From Streptomyces odontomachi (lineage in GTDB: Bacteria; Actinomycetota; Actinomycetes; Streptomycetales; Streptomycetaceae): a stretch of 64,000 nt of DNA. Under the pieces are notes generated by a model. It did no database searches and was not told the DNA's origin. It worked only from the letters and a program-made list of their open reading frames with translations. Positions 34,659-43,164 of the stretch are shown in pieces (positions within the stretch are counted from its first letter, which is position 1; each line of letters opens with the position of its first letter). The stretch is taken from the NCBI RefSeq assembly GCF_024435355.1, contig NZ_JAMJWG010000002.1, positions 62,001-126,000 of the forward strand. The letters are read 5' to 3'. Position numbers and translations under genes: made by a program.

Positions 34659-35471
34659 TCACCCGAACCGCGCGGCCAGCCGGTGGTAGAGGCCCGGGGC
34701 GATCCCACGGACGAGGACGGGGATGCGCAGCCAGCGGGGCACGTACACCTCGTGGCGGCCCTGCTGGAGCGCGTTCCAGACGGCGTCGGCCACTTTCCGG
34801 GGCGGCATGGGGCGCGGCAGCGACCGGGTGTACGGGGCGCCGCGCCGCTCGAAGAAGCGGGTGGCGACGACGCCGGGGACGACATGGGTGACGCGCACTC
34901 CGGTGCCGTCCAGTTCGCAGCGGAGCGCGTCGGCGAAGGTGGCCACCCCGGCCTTGGCCGCGGAGTAGACCGCCTCGCCGCGTACGCCGAGCCGGCCCGC
35001 CACCGACCCGATCAGCACGATGTGCCCCTGCCCGGCCGCCAGCATGTGCGGCAGCACCAGCCGCACCAGCTGCACCACGGAGGCCAGGTCCACGGAGAGC
35101 ACCCGGCTCGCCGTGTGCAGCGGCATGGTGTGGAAGGTGCCGGCCCACCCGATGCCCGCGCCGGCGACCAGCAGGTCGACCCGCCCGGCCGCTTCAAGGG
35201 CCTCGCTCACCAGCTGACGGGTGCCGTCGCCGGTGGTCAGGTCCGCGCACAGCGCGGTGGCAGCGGTGTGCGCGGCGATCTCCTCCAGTCGCTCCGCGTC
35301 CCGGCCGCTGACCAGCAGCCGCCAGCCGCCTTCGGCGGCGATGCGTTCGGCGATGGCCGCCCCGATGCCGGACGAGGCGCCGGTCACCAGCGCCACACCG
35401 GGCGGGATGCCGCCGGCACGGGACGGCTCCGGGGTGGGCCGGGCAACGGTGTCGGAATCGGTGCGGGCCAT
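34659..35471 (-). CDS. Short-chain dehydrogenase/reductase
   Basis: A 270 aa classical SDR: cofactor motif TGASSGIGAAIAE, LVAGAGIG, catalytic Ser in LIGSVAGRLG and YSAAK (Tyr-x-x-x-Lys). The basic SGRDAERL after strand 2 suggests NADP. The C-terminus (GRHEVYVPRWLRIPVLVRGIAPGLYHRLAARFG) resembles membrane-associated SDRs of cell-envelope metabolism. ATG 35471 follows GGAG. It forms an operon with the transporter downstream; the substrate is unknown. Confidence 0.88.
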   Translation of the reverse strand: MARTDSDTVARPTPEPSRAGGIPPGVALVTGASSGIGAAIAERIAAEGGWRLLVSGRDAERLEEIAAHTAATALCADLTTGDGTRQLVSEALEAAGRVDLLVAGAGIGWAGTFHTMPLHTASRVLSVDLASVVQLVRLVLPHMLAAGQGHIVLIGSVAGRLGVRGEAVYSAAKAGVATFADALRCELDGTGVRVTHVVPGVVATRFFERRGAPYTRSLPRPMPPRKVADAVWNALQQGRHEVYVPRWLRIPVLVRGIAPGLYHRLAARFG

Positions 35472-36139
35472 ACCAGTTGTCTCCGTCCGCCGTGGTCGCG
35501 CCGGCGCTCCACGCCGGTCGCTTCGGCACGACGCGGCAGGCCGTCTGGGGCCTGGCCGGCGGGTCAGGCCGCATTCGGGTAGCGGCTCCCTTTCGGTGCA
35601 GGTGAGCGGGGGTCTGGTGCTCCCCGCTGCCTTGGTGGGGTGGGCGGTGCCCCATGCTGCCGGGGGGTGCCTCCCACTCCCGTCAGGCAGTGAGGGAGGA
35701 GGAGGGCGTCGACGCGGGGCGACGGGGGCACCTCCCTGCTCGAACAGAGTTGAGAGCTTGGGGGAAACCGGCGACAACGCCGCAGACGGGCTTGCCAGGC
35801 CCCGCGACCGCGGCAAGATCCGCCGGACAGGCCCTAGGGGTAGCCGGAGCCACGGCTCCGTAAACCGGGCCAGGGCCGTTCACCGCAGTGCGGGAACCCG
35901 AAACGGGGACTTGGGCGCACGCCCGGTTGCGGACCGTCGTTTGAGCGTGCCGGCTGCGGATACTCCGGCCGGTGAGGGTGTGCCGGACGCCGTGACGTGG
36001 CGGGTCCGGGGCAGTGGTTGGCGCGCCGGCCCCGCGGGGCGGGTGCGGGGCCGCCGTGCGGGCCCGGCGCCGGGCCCGGACCGGTGCGGCCGGGACCGGG
36101 TGGGCGCGGAGGTGCCATGGACGAGCCGGAGGGCGGCGG
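35472..36139. other. Intergenic region rich in dispersed repeats
   Basis: 668 bp between divergent SDR and glycosyltransferase genes. The left half (35610-35765) holds a composite of Streptomyces intergenic repeats: GTCTGGTGCTCCCCGCTGCC, TCAGGCAGTGAGGGAGG, and GGGGGCACCTCCCTGCTCG with AGAGCTTGGGGGA. The right half is GC-rich with no recognisable gene or site. Confidence 0.55.
35610..35765. repeat. Composite dispersed intergenic repeat
   Basis: It shares GTCTGGTGCTCCCC, CTGCCTTG and GTCGACGCGG blocks, in the same order, with the minus strand of the 28081-28236 element, and adds a second hairpin family (GGGGGCACCTCCC ... GAGCTTGGGGGA). It appears to be an old copy with an internal insertion. 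Confidence 0.55.
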
Positions 36140-37270
36140 ATGGCCGCACGATTCCTCATTCTGAGCGCAGGCATGGGCTCCGGCCACGACGCGGTCGCCG
36201 CGGAACTGGCCCGCCGGCTCCAGGCCGCGGGCCACCACACGGCGCGCGCGGACGTCCTGGAGCTGTTCCCGGCGGGCGTCGGCAGCGGGCTGCGGTCCTT
36301 CTACCGGACGGCCGTCGGCCGTCTTCCGGCGCTGTACGCCGGGGTGTACGCGACGTTCCTGCGCCCCGGGCACGGCCCACGGCCCGGCAGCGCGCCGCTG
36401 GCCGCCCTCGCCGACCAGGGCCTGCTCGCGCTGGTGCGCCGGGAGCGGCCCGACGTGGTGGTGGCCACCTTCCATCTCGCCGCCCAGCTCACCGGCCGGC
36501 TCCGGGCACGGGGCGCGCTGCGGGTGCCGAGCGCCGTGGTGGTCACCGACTTCGCGGTGAACCGGCAGTGGCTGCACCGGGGCAACGACATCCACCTGTG
36601 CCTCACCTCCTCCGTCGCCGAGCGGGTACGGCGGGCCGTGGCGCGTCCCGCCGTGGTATCGGGGCCCCTGGTGGGCGAGCGTTTCCTGCACCCGCCCGGC
36701 GGTGCGCAGGACTGGGGCGAGCGGCTCTGCGGGACGAGCGGTGGACCGGTGCTGGTGTCGGCGGGTGCCTGGGGCGTCGGCACCCGGATCGCGGACACCG
36801 CGCGGCTGGTCAGCGCGGCCGGTTTCCTGCCGATCGTGCTGTGCGGCGACAATCCCCGGCTGCGCCGGGCCCTGGCGCGGGTGCCGGGCGCGCTCGCACC
36901 GGGATGGGTGGACGACATGCCGGGGCTGATGGGTGCCTGCCGGGTCCTGATCGACAACGCGGCCGGCCAGACCGCACTGGAAGCGCTGGCCATGGGGCTG
37001 CCCGTGGTCGGCTACCGCCCCATTCCCGGCCATGGCGTGGCGGGAGTGCGGGCGATGGCCGCGCTCGGCCTCAGCGACCACCCTCGGGACTCCTGGTCCC
37101 TGCTCCGCTCCCTGGACACCCTCGCCCCGCCCGGCCCGGCCCGGGACCGTCGGATCGCCGCGGGGCGTGCGCTGCTCGTCGGGGATGTGGTGCGGCAGCT
37201 GGAGTCGCTGGCCGGCGGCGGCCGGCCGCCGCCGGCTCCCGAGACGGGCGCGCGGCACGGGGTCGGCTGA
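36140..37270 (+). CDS. MGDG-synthase/MurG-like glycosyltransferase (GT28 type)
   Basis: A 376 aa GT-B protein. The N-terminal domain starts RFLILSAGMGSGHDAVAAELA, the MGDG-synthase glycine-histidine motif, with FYRTAVGR and VVTDFAVNRQW; the C-terminal domain has VLVSAGAWGVG, LCGDNPRLRRAL and DNAAGQTALEALAMGLPVVGYRPIPGHG, the nucleotide-sugar site. It would glycosylate a membrane lipid (diacylglycerol) or similar acceptor at the inner membrane face. ATG 36140 follows GGAGG by 7 nt. No operon partner. Confidence 0.82.
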   Translation: MAARFLILSAGMGSGHDAVAAELARRLQAAGHHTARADVLELFPAGVGSGLRSFYRTAVGRLPALYAGVYATFLRPGHGPRPGSAPLAALADQGLLALVRRERPDVVVATFHLAAQLTGRLRARGALRVPSAVVVTDFAVNRQWLHRGNDIHLCLTSSVAERVRRAVARPAVVSGPLVGERFLHPPGGAQDWGERLCGTSGGPVLVSAGAWGVGTRIADTARLVSAAGFLPIVLCGDNPRLRRALARVPGALAPGWVDDMPGLMGACRVLIDNAAGQTALEALAMGLPVVGYRPIPGHGVAGVRAMAALGLSDHPRDSWSLLRSLDTLAPPGPARDRRIAAGRALLVGDVVRQLESLAGGGRPPPAPETGARHGVG

Positions 37271-37332
37271 GCGGCGAGCACGCGGTCACCACAACCGGCG
37301 AGCCGCCGATCACGACCGGAGGCCGCCCGTAG

Positions 37333-37356
37333 GGATCCTTTCCCGGCGCCGGGTTA
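37333..37356 (+). promoter_or_regulatory. Possible sigma-B-like promoter before yihY-type gene
   Basis: GGAT (37333-37336), 14 bp, GGGTTA (37351-37356): a partial match to GNNT-N14-16-GGGTWY. It ends 10 nt before the ATG at 37367, so the message would be nearly leaderless. Confidence 0.3.
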
Positions 37357-37366
37357 CACGACCCGT

Positions 37367-38536
37367 ATGAGACACAAGCTGCACCGTAGGCGCGGGGGGC
37401 GGGCGGAGCCGGACCGCGCGACGCGGGACCGGCAGGACCGCGCGGCGACGTGTGGTTCCCACATCGCTGACGAGGAGCACGCCCCGTGGCAGGCCGAACC
37501 CGGCGCTGCCGCGCACCACGACACGTCCGCCGGCGAAGGGGACTCCGGCCCCGGCGCACGATCCGGATCGACGGCCGTGGCGTGGGGGGCGGGCCGGCTG
37601 AACGTGCACACCATCTGGCCGCTGCTGCGCCGGGCCAGGGCGGACTTCAAGAGCAACGAGTTGACCGACCGCGCCGCTGCGCTCACCTATTACGGCATCC
37701 TGTCGCTGTTCCCTGCGCTGCTGGTGCTGGTCTCGGTGCTCAGCGTGGCCGGGAAGGAAGTGGCCGTGCAGGTCGTGGCCGACATCCGGCTGCTGGTGCC
37801 CGGGAGCGCGGAGAACACCATCACCAACGCGGTGGAGCATCTCCAGGCGCACACCGCGACCGGTTCGGCCGTGGCCATCCTGAGCCTGCTGGTGGCGACC
37901 TGGACCGCGTCCAGTTACGTGGCGGCGTTCATCCGCAGCGCCAACGCCACCTACGGCATGCCCGAGGGCCGCCCCACCTCACGGGTGCTGCTGGTGCGGC
38001 TCGGTGTGACGGTGGCGCTGATGGTGCTGGCCTGCGGGAGTGCGGTGCTCGTGGTGTTCACCGGCGATGTGGCCCGGCACGCCGGGGAGACCCTGGGCGT
38101 CGGGCACACCGCCATGAAGGCCTGGTCGATCGCCAAGTGGCCGGCCCTGGTGCTGCTGGTGACCATCATGATCGCGATGTTGTACCGGCTGACGCCCAAC
38201 GTGCACGTCCGCGCCCGGTGGATCACGGCGGGCAGCTGTCTCGCCCTGCTGATCTGGATGGCCGTCTCCGGCGGCTTCGCCTTCTACGTGGCGCACTTCG
38301 CCTCGTACAACAGGACCTACGGCACGCTGGCCGGGGCGGTGGTCTTCCTGGTGTGGCTGTGGGTCTCCAATGTGGCGATCCTGCTCGGTCTGACGTTCGA
38401 TGCCGAGTTGGCCCGGCAGCGCGACGAGGCGGCAGCGCCCGGGGCCGCGATGAGCGCTCCGCCGCGCTCCACCCGTACCTGGAGCGCGAAGGACCATCGG
38501 CCCTGGCGTCACAGGCACCGGCAGCACACGAAATGA
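37367..38536 (+). CDS. YihY/BrkB-family inner-membrane protein
   Basis: A 389 aa protein. After a charged 80-residue N-terminus it has six helices with the family's marks: [54 protein letters not shown] and [30 protein letters not shown]. The function of YihY proteins is not settled (envelope or transport; the ribonuclease label is wrong). Neighbouring genes encode small stress-type membrane proteins, and a weak sigma-B-like promoter overlaps the start. Confidence 0.88.
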   Translation: MRHKLHRRRGGRAEPDRATRDRQDRAATCGSHIADEEHAPWQAEPGAAAHHDTSAGEGDSGPGARSGSTAVAWGAGRLNVHTIWPLLRRARADFKSNELTDRAAALTYYGILSLFPALLVLVSVLSVAGKEVAVQVVADIRLLVPGSAENTITNAVEHLQAHTATGSAVAILSLLVATWTASSYVAAFIRSANATYGMPEGRPTSRVLLVRLGVTVALMVLACGSAVLVVFTGDVARHAGETLGVGHTAMKAWSIAKWPALVLLVTIMIAMLYRLTPNVHVRARWITAGSCLALLIWMAVSGGFAFYVAHFASYNRTYGTLAGAVVFLVWLWVSNVAILLGLTFDAELARQRDEAAAPGAAMSAPPRSTRTWSAKDHRPWRHRHRQHTK

Positions 38537-38541
38537 GGTGC

Positions 38542-38566
38542 GCTTCGCTTCCACCGGGCCGGGTAC
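38542..38566 (+). promoter_or_regulatory. Sigma-B-like promoter before holin-type gene
   Basis: GCTT (38542-38545), 15 bp, GGGTAC (38561-38566), fitting the Streptomyces sigma-B consensus GNNT-N14-16-GGGTAY, about 95 bp before the GTG at 38663. Confidence 0.55.
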
Positions 38567-38662
38567 TCGCGGCCCGGACACCGGTGCGAAGGTGTCCGCC
38601 GCATGATCGGCGGCACCCCGGAGACCCACTGCTGCGGGAGCGAGGAAAGGCAGGTGAGGGGC

Positions 38663-39118
38663 GTGAGCACCGTCTATCAGGACCGGGTCTATGAGGACCA
38701 GGCCTATCGGGACCGGCAGGTGCAGACCCGCGCCACCGACGAGTCGGTGGGCGTACTGGTCTCCCGTGCGTCGGAGCAGATGGCGCAACTGGTACGCCAG
38801 GAGCTCCGTCTGGCACAGGCGGAGATGACGCAGAAGGGCAAGCGGTTCGGCATCGGCGGCGGTCTGTTCAGCGGGGCGGGGCTGATGGCCTTCCTGGGGC
38901 TTCAGGCGCTGGTGGCCGCGGCGATCGCGGCCGTGACGATCGCGTTGCCCGTGTGGGCCGCCGCGCTGGTCGTCTTCGGCGCGCTGATGCTGATCGCCGC
39001 CGTCCTGGCGCTGGCCGGCAAGCTGGAGTTGGGCCGGGCGACACCGGCCTCGCCACGGCAGACCATGGAGAGCGTCAAGTTCGACGTCGCCGAGTTGAAG
39101 GAGGCGGCACACCGATGA
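38663..39118 (+). CDS. Phage-holin-family (Holin_X-like) membrane protein
   Basis: A 151 aa protein: a charged amphipathic N-terminal helix (SVGVLVSRASEQMAQLVRQELRLAQAEM) followed by two membrane helices (MAFLGLQALVAAAIAAVTIALP and WAAALVVFGALMLIAAVLALA). This is the actinobacterial holin-like family usually paired with DUF3618; it is a cell-envelope or stress protein, not a phage gene. The GTG start at 38663 is chosen because the protein normally begins just before the charged helix. The stop overlaps the next ATG (ATGA). Confidence 0.85.
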   Translation: MSTVYQDRVYEDQAYRDRQVQTRATDESVGVLVSRASEQMAQLVRQELRLAQAEMTQKGKRFGIGGGLFSGAGLMAFLGLQALVAAAIAAVTIALPVWAAALVVFGALMLIAAVLALAGKLELGRATPASPRQTMESVKFDVAELKEAAHR

Positions 39119-39525
39119 CCCGCAACTCCCACCGCGGACACACCGCCACGCCCGAGGAACTGCGCGCCCAGGTCGAGGACACCCGTGAGCAGTTGAGCCA
39201 CACCGTGGAGGCGCTGGCCGCCAAGGCGGACGTGCGGGGGCGCGCCCAGGCCAAGGCGGGGCAGGTCAGGGGCCAGATGCGCGACCGGCTCGGGCAGGCC
39301 AGGTCCAAGGCACACGGCGCCACGCACCGCGAGCACCACGGGCACCGGGCCGTCGGCGCTGAGCACGGCCGGCACGGGACGGACGCCCAGTCGCGGCGCG
39401 AGAAGACCATGGTGATGGCGCAGAGCGCCCGGGACAAACGGGTGCTGGCTGCGACGGTCGGCACCGCGGCGGTGACCGCCGCGGTACTCATGGGCCGCCG
39501 CCGCCACTGCCCGCACCACCGCTGA
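39115..39525 (+). CDS. DUF3618-domain protein
   Basis: A 136 aa protein. Residues 12-40 (TPEELRAQVEDTREQLSHTVEALAAKADV) are the DUF3618 motif, followed by a charged Ala/Arg/His-rich helix and a C-terminal hydrophobic segment (VLAATVGTAAVTAAVLMG) ending in Arg/His. It is co-translated with the holin-like protein (ATGA overlap) and probably acts with it at the membrane. Function unknown. Confidence 0.88.
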   Translation: MTRNSHRGHTATPEELRAQVEDTREQLSHTVEALAAKADVRGRAQAKAGQVRGQMRDRLGQARSKAHGATHREHHGHRAVGAEHGRHGTDAQSRREKTMVMAQSARDKRVLAATVGTAAVTAAVLMGRRRHCPHHR

Positions 39526-39882
39526 GTCCGATCCCTCGTCCTCGTCGCGGAAACCGTCTCCACGGGACCAGGCCGCAGGCGTCACACCCGCGGCCTGGTC
39601 CCGGCCGTCGCAGCCGTGCCGGCGTGCGGTGCATGGCGCGGCGCGGCGCCGCAGCGTGCGGGCGCCGGGTCGGCAGTCGGGGCAGCGGGATCGGCATCCG
39701 GACGGCGATCCGTTAGATCCGCGATGTACCGGGCACCCGAAAGGTGCGCTTTTACTGATGTAGCCCGCGCGACGTGCGCGCCGGCCACCCCGGCGGGCCT
39801 GCTTTTCCGGCTGGGGGTCCGGGGGTCGTCCCCCGGGAAAGCGCAGTACGCAGCGCCAGGCCAAGAAGGACGATGACGGAGC
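39526..39882. other. Intergenic region with hairpins
   Basis: 357 bp. A short hairpin, GCACC-CGAAA-GGTGC followed by GCTTTT (39733-39753), looks like a rho-independent terminator for the DUF3618 operon. A second hairpin, CCGGGGG-TCGT-CCCCCGG, lies near 39820-39838. No gene is convincing. Confidence 0.5.
39733..39753 (+). terminator. Short U-tailed hairpin
   Basis: A 5-bp stem GCACC/GGTGC with loop CGAAA, followed by GCTTTT, 200 bp after the DUF3618 gene. It is one of the few U-tailed hairpins in the window. Confidence 0.4.
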
Positions 39883-40068
39883 ATGGACATGCGCAAGGAG
39901 ACCCATTCCGGCCCACGCCTCGTGAGCGTGGTGGCCGGGCCGCTCGCCACCCGACGCAGGGGCGGCACCATCCGCACCTGCATACCCGCCCGCTCCGGCC
40001 AGAGCGGTTACCGCGAACCGGCGGACACGGACGACACCGACGCGCACATCGTGCGCGGCGAGGATTGA
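39883..40068 (+). CDS. Small basic protein, hypothetical
   Basis: A 61 aa frame, MDMRKETHSGPRLVSVV... ending TDAHIVRGED, with GGAG just before the ATG at 39883 (or ATG 39889). The composition changes from Arg-rich to acidic at the C-terminus, which looks coded, but no family is recognised, and a competing frame starts at 39872. It fits the gap before the DUF6480-type gene. Confidence 0.35.
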   Translation: MDMRKETHSGPRLVSVVAGPLATRRRGGTIRTCIPARSGQSGYREPADTDDTDAHIVRGED

Positions 40069-40131
40069 CGCCGCGCCCGCGTGCGCGCGCACGCCGCGCC
40101 GACCCGGAACGGCAGAAGGGACACGGCCGAC

Positions 40132-40359
40132 ATGGTGGACGCCAATCCCGACCCGGACCCCACCCGCACCCCCGGTCTGGAACCGGGCGGCGCCGTGCCC
40201 GAGGGCGATACGCCGCCCGCGGAGGGCAGCACCTCGGGAGCCGGCCCCCAGGAGACGTACAACCCGATCACCGGGTGGGCCAGGGTTCCGCTGATCACCA
40301 TCCTGATCTTCGTGGGGCTGGTCGCCGCGTTCTTCCTGGCGTACGCGCTGGCCGTGTGA
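40132..40359 (+). CDS. DUF6480-type small membrane protein
   Basis: A 75 aa protein. The N-terminal half is a Pro/Asp/Gly-rich stretch (NPDPDPTRTPGLEPGG, GDTPPAEGSTSGAGP) and the C-terminal half one helix (VPLITILIFVGLVAAFFLAYAL). I recognise this layout as DUF6480, common in Streptomyces stress regions. ATG 40132 is used, with AAGGGA some distance upstream. Function unknown. Confidence 0.75.
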   Translation: MVDANPDPDPTRTPGLEPGGAVPEGDTPPAEGSTSGAGPQETYNPITGWARVPLITILIFVGLVAAFFLAYALAV

Positions 40360-40393
40360 CCGGTCAGACAGCGCGTACGGCGACGGGGTGATC

Positions 40394-40418
40394 GTTTCCC
40401 CGGCGCGGAGCCGGGTAC
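40394..40418 (+). promoter_or_regulatory. Sigma-B-like promoter before DUF3140 gene
   Basis: GTTT (40394-40397), 15 bp, GGGTAC (40413-40418): an exact match to the Streptomyces sigma-B consensus, 37 bp before the GTG start at 40456. Confidence 0.7.
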
Positions 40419-40455
40419 GCAGCAGGCTTCAGCCGGTGCAAGGAGGTGAGCTGGG

Positions 40456-40788
40456 GTGGCCAAGGCCCTGGAGTCGGAAGTGTTGTGGAACGAGTTCCAC
40501 GAAGTGGTCAACATGACGTCGCAGGAGCTGAGCGCCTGGCTCAGGATCAGCGAGTCGGGCGAGCACACCGAGCCCCTGCCGGACCAGGCGGGCGCCCCCA
40601 TCGGCCGCCACGTCCTGGGCATCCTGCAAAAGCGTCGCACCGACCTCACCAACGACGATGTCCGGGTGATGCGCAAGGTGGTGGACCTGGTCGAGCGTGC
40701 GGAGGACGCGAGCACATCCGAGCAGGACATGATCCGCCACCGGGACCGGCTGATGAACCTCGGACACGATCCGCTGAAGCCGAGCTGA
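40456..40788 (+). CDS. DUF3140-domain protein
   Basis: A 110 aa protein: LWNEFHEVVNMTSQELSAWL, HVLGILQKRRTDLTNDDVRVMRKVVDLVERA and DRLMNLGHDPLK are the DUF3140 blocks. The family is annotated as DNA-binding but not characterised. The start is a GTG with a near-perfect AAGGAGGTGA 7 nt upstream. A sigma-B-like promoter precedes it, so it is probably a general-stress gene. The transcript ends at the strong bidirectional hairpin 40866-40900. Confidence 0.9.
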   Translation: MAKALESEVLWNEFHEVVNMTSQELSAWLRISESGEHTEPLPDQAGAPIGRHVLGILQKRRTDLTNDDVRVMRKVVDLVERAEDASTSEQDMIRHRDRLMNLGHDPLKPS

Positions 40789-40865
40789 CCGCGCCGCCCC
40801 GGGCCCGGTGAGCAGCGGGCCCGGCCGGACCGGTCGATGCCGAAGGGCAGGGCGCGTCCGACGAC

Positions 40866-40900
40866 GCGGGGCCACACCCCCCGAGGTGGTGTGGCCCCGC
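40866..40900. terminator. Bidirectional terminator, 13-bp perfect stem
   Basis: GCGGGGCCACACC (40866-40878) and GGTGTGGCCCCGC (40888-40900) around a 9-nt loop, between the convergent DUF3140 and GH63-type genes. Confidence 0.85.
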
Positions 40901-40925
40901 ATCGCCGCACGGGGTCCAGCCTGCT

Positions 40926-42407
40926 TCAGCAGGCGGTCTCTGGACCGCGGGCGGTATCCGGCACGTGCGTCGATGCGGGCGTCCGGGACGTCCGCGTCCG
41001 ACGGCCGGCGGCGGTCACGGCCGGCACCCCGGGCCGGGCGAGGACGTCCAGGGTCACGGCTGCCGTCCAGCTGAACCCGGCGCTGCCGTGTGCGGCGCCG
41101 GTACGGGCGTCGACGTACTCGGCGAACCCGGAAGCGGCGCTCGCCGTCAGCATGGCCGCGGCCAGGGCATCGGCCGAGCCCTGCGCACCGTACTGGCGCA
41201 GCCCCCGCTCCAGCATCCAGTTGATGTTGAACCAGGCGGGTCCGCGCCAGTACCGGGACCCGTCGTAGGCAGCCCCCAGCAGGTCGTAGCTGGGTACCAG
41301 GGTGGTCTGGTCGCCCAGGGAGAAGTGGCGGCCGCGCACGGTCGCGAGCAGCGCGTCGACGACGTCGGTCGGCAGGTCCGGCACCAGCAGCGGCACCAGT
41401 CCCGCGACGGTCCGCTCCTCGACGAGCGCGTCCGCCACCACGTCACGGCCCAGGAACATCCCCGCCGCGGGCTGCCACAGCCGGTCGACCAGCGCCTCCG
41501 TCAGCGCTCGGGCACGCGCCAGGTGCGGCACCGGGCTCCTGCCCAGCGCCTGGGCGATGGCCGCCAGCGCATGTTCCGACACGGCGAACAGCGCGTTGAA
41601 CGCCGGGTCCTCCACGGCGAACAGCGCGGGCATGTCCGCATCGTCGTATTCGTGATCACGGTAGTGCGTCGCGAGCCGCACATACCGGCCGTAGTCCTCG
41701 TCCGTGGGGCGGTCGGCCAGGTCGCCGCCGCCCTGGGTGAGGTCGACGCGACGGAAGGAACCGGCCGGGGCGGGCTCCACACGCGCCAGCGGTCCGTCCC
41801 AGCACGGGCTGTTGTCCATCCCGGACTCCCAGGGATGGACCACGCTGGCCAGGCCCTGCCCCGCCACGTCACGTCGATCGGCGAGATAGCCGTGCCACGC
41901 GACGAGCCGCGGGTACATCCGGGCCAGGAAGCCGCGCTGCGCGGAGTGCTCGGGGTCGCTCTGGTGGACGAGCCAGGCGGCCAGGGCGTGGACCGGGGGT
42001 TGGACGATCCCCGAGGTGTCGATCCCGGTCGGCGCGCCGGCGCGGGCGCCGGCCTTCCGGGACCGCCAGAAGCCGGGGCCGGGGAAGTAGGCGTCCGCCG
42101 GCACCGCCGGGTTGTACACGATGTGCGGAATGCGCCCGTCCGCCCACTGGGCCTCGCACAACGTCTCCAGCTCGCGCTGTGCGCGCAGCGCCGACAGATG
42201 CCGCAGCCCGATCGCGATGAACGCCGAGTCCCAGCTCCACTGGTGCGGATACAACGTCCGCGACGGGACCGTGCTCGCGCCCGTCCAGTTCGCCAGCAGC
42301 ACCCGTGCGGCGGCACCCCGCAGTCCCGGGCGGACGCCCGAGTCGGACAGGCCGGTGCGGGCGGGGGTGAAGTGCGCCGGCTCACCCGGGATGACGGTCT
42401 GTGTCAT
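40926..42407 (-). CDS. GH63/MGH1-type glycoside hydrolase (glucosyl- or mannosylglycerate hydrolase-like)
   Basis: A 493 aa (alpha/alpha)6 protein. LYPHQWSWDSAFIAIGL (acidic catalytic region), NPAVPADAYFPGPGFW, VHPWESGMDNSPCWD, RYWRGPAWFNINWML and a C-terminal FSWTAAV match the GH63-related glucosylglycerate/mannosylglycerate hydrolase group. There is no signal peptide, so it is cytoplasmic and would recycle a compatible solute or an imported glucoside. Its ATG overlaps the stop of a 50-codon frame (ATGA). A ROK repressor is divergently encoded. Confidence 0.82.
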   Translation of the reverse strand: MTQTVIPGEPAHFTPARTGLSDSGVRPGLRGAAARVLLANWTGASTVPSRTLYPHQWSWDSAFIAIGLRHLSALRAQRELETLCEAQWADGRIPHIVYNPAVPADAYFPGPGFWRSRKAGARAGAPTGIDTSGIVQPPVHALAAWLVHQSDPEHSAQRGFLARMYPRLVAWHGYLADRRDVAGQGLASVVHPWESGMDNSPCWDGPLARVEPAPAGSFRRVDLTQGGGDLADRPTDEDYGRYVRLATHYRDHEYDDADMPALFAVEDPAFNALFAVSEHALAAIAQALGRSPVPHLARARALTEALVDRLWQPAAGMFLGRDVVADALVEERTVAGLVPLLVPDLPTDVVDALLATVRGRHFSLGDQTTLVPSYDLLGAAYDGSRYWRGPAWFNINWMLERGLRQYGAQGSADALAAAMLTASAASGFAEYVDARTGAAHGSAGFSWTAAVTLDVLARPGVPAVTAAGRRTRTSRTPASTHVPDTARGPETAC

Positions 42408-42556
42408 GCGTCACCCCTGGTGAAGTGAGCGGACTCGGCCTGGGTCCGGCGGGCGCGCCGGGTGGCGGGCCCCATCCCGTGCGGCGTGGGCACGGTGTGC
42501 ACGACACGGTTCACCATGTGGTCCTCGCAGAGGTTGAGCAGGGCCGGTAACTGCAT
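42404..42556 (-). CDS. Possible 50 aa leader protein with TTA codon, coupled to GH63 gene
   Basis: ATG 42556 (GGGGGGCGTC just upstream) opens a 50-codon frame, MQLPALLNLCEDHMVNRVV..., that ends in ATGA with the hydrolase start. Codon 3 is TTA, the rare bldA-dependent leucine codon. It follows the good promoter at 42625-42652 by about 65 bp. A longer start at 42655 would lie upstream of the -10. Whether the peptide works or only couples translation is unknown. Confidence 0.45.
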   Translation of the reverse strand: MQLPALLNLCEDHMVNRVVHTVPTPHGMGPATRRARRTQAESAHFTRGDA

Positions 42557-43164
42557 GACGCCCCCCGGTGAGCGCAACGCCTCGTTCAGCGGTCCGGATA
42601 CACAAAGGCTGTTCAGTAACGTCGACGATATATAGCTATTACGTCTTGTCAACATCCAAAAGTAGGGTCGAGATGCAGCACAACCCGGCGTAAGTACGCA
42701 CGGGACAGGCGCACGCGTGCGGAGATACAGCGGAGAAAAGCGCAACATGCGGCTTTTATTCCGTTTTGCCTCTTTGATCTCTTTATTCGCTTGTGCGGCT
42801 GTCGGCGGCTCGATCGTGATCCGCCTCCGGCTCGGAACCGCTTCGGACGAGAGCGGTCAACGACCCGCCGGCCCTGCGCGTCGTCGTCGCCCCGCGGTCG
42901 CACACGGAGTCGTATACAAGGCACAGACCGTGCCTCTGTCGATCTATATGATGAAGAGCCGCTTCTCCCCCTCCCTCCAGGACATCGGCGACATCCGTGG
43001 CGGGCTCGTCCGCATCGAGAACCGCACGGCGCGGGGCAGCGCGCATGGGCCGGCTGCGACCGGCCATGGCACGTGGAGGTGGTGCTCGAGGGGCGGCGCG
43101 CGGGGAGGGAGCAGGGGGGAACCGCCGGGGCAGCTGCCAGGACGAGCGAGGAGAGCGGACGAAC
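42557..43164. other. Divergent intergenic region between GH63 operon and ROK gene
   Basis: 608 bp. It contains the minus-strand promoter (42625-42652), an unusually AT-rich block (42620-42660 and 42740-42785), and an inverted repeat GGCAC-AGACC-GTGCC (42920-42934) next to GTATAC (42912-42917), possible binding sites for the ROK protein. No gene is supported here. Confidence 0.5.
42625..42652 (-). promoter_or_regulatory. Promoter of the GH63 operon
   Basis: On the minus strand, TTGACA (42652-42647), 16 bp, TATCGT (42630-42625), within an AT-rich block. It is a perfect -35 hexamer. Confidence 0.6.

Noticed and set aside
38663..39118. Prophage remnant because of the holin-family label
   Set aside because: No other phage genes are nearby; this family with DUF3618 is a normal chromosomal pair in actinobacteria.
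42655..42748. Longer start of the leader ORF before the GH63 gene
   Set aside because: These ATGs lie upstream of the predicted promoter, and their translation is not conserved-looking; ATG 42556 fits better.
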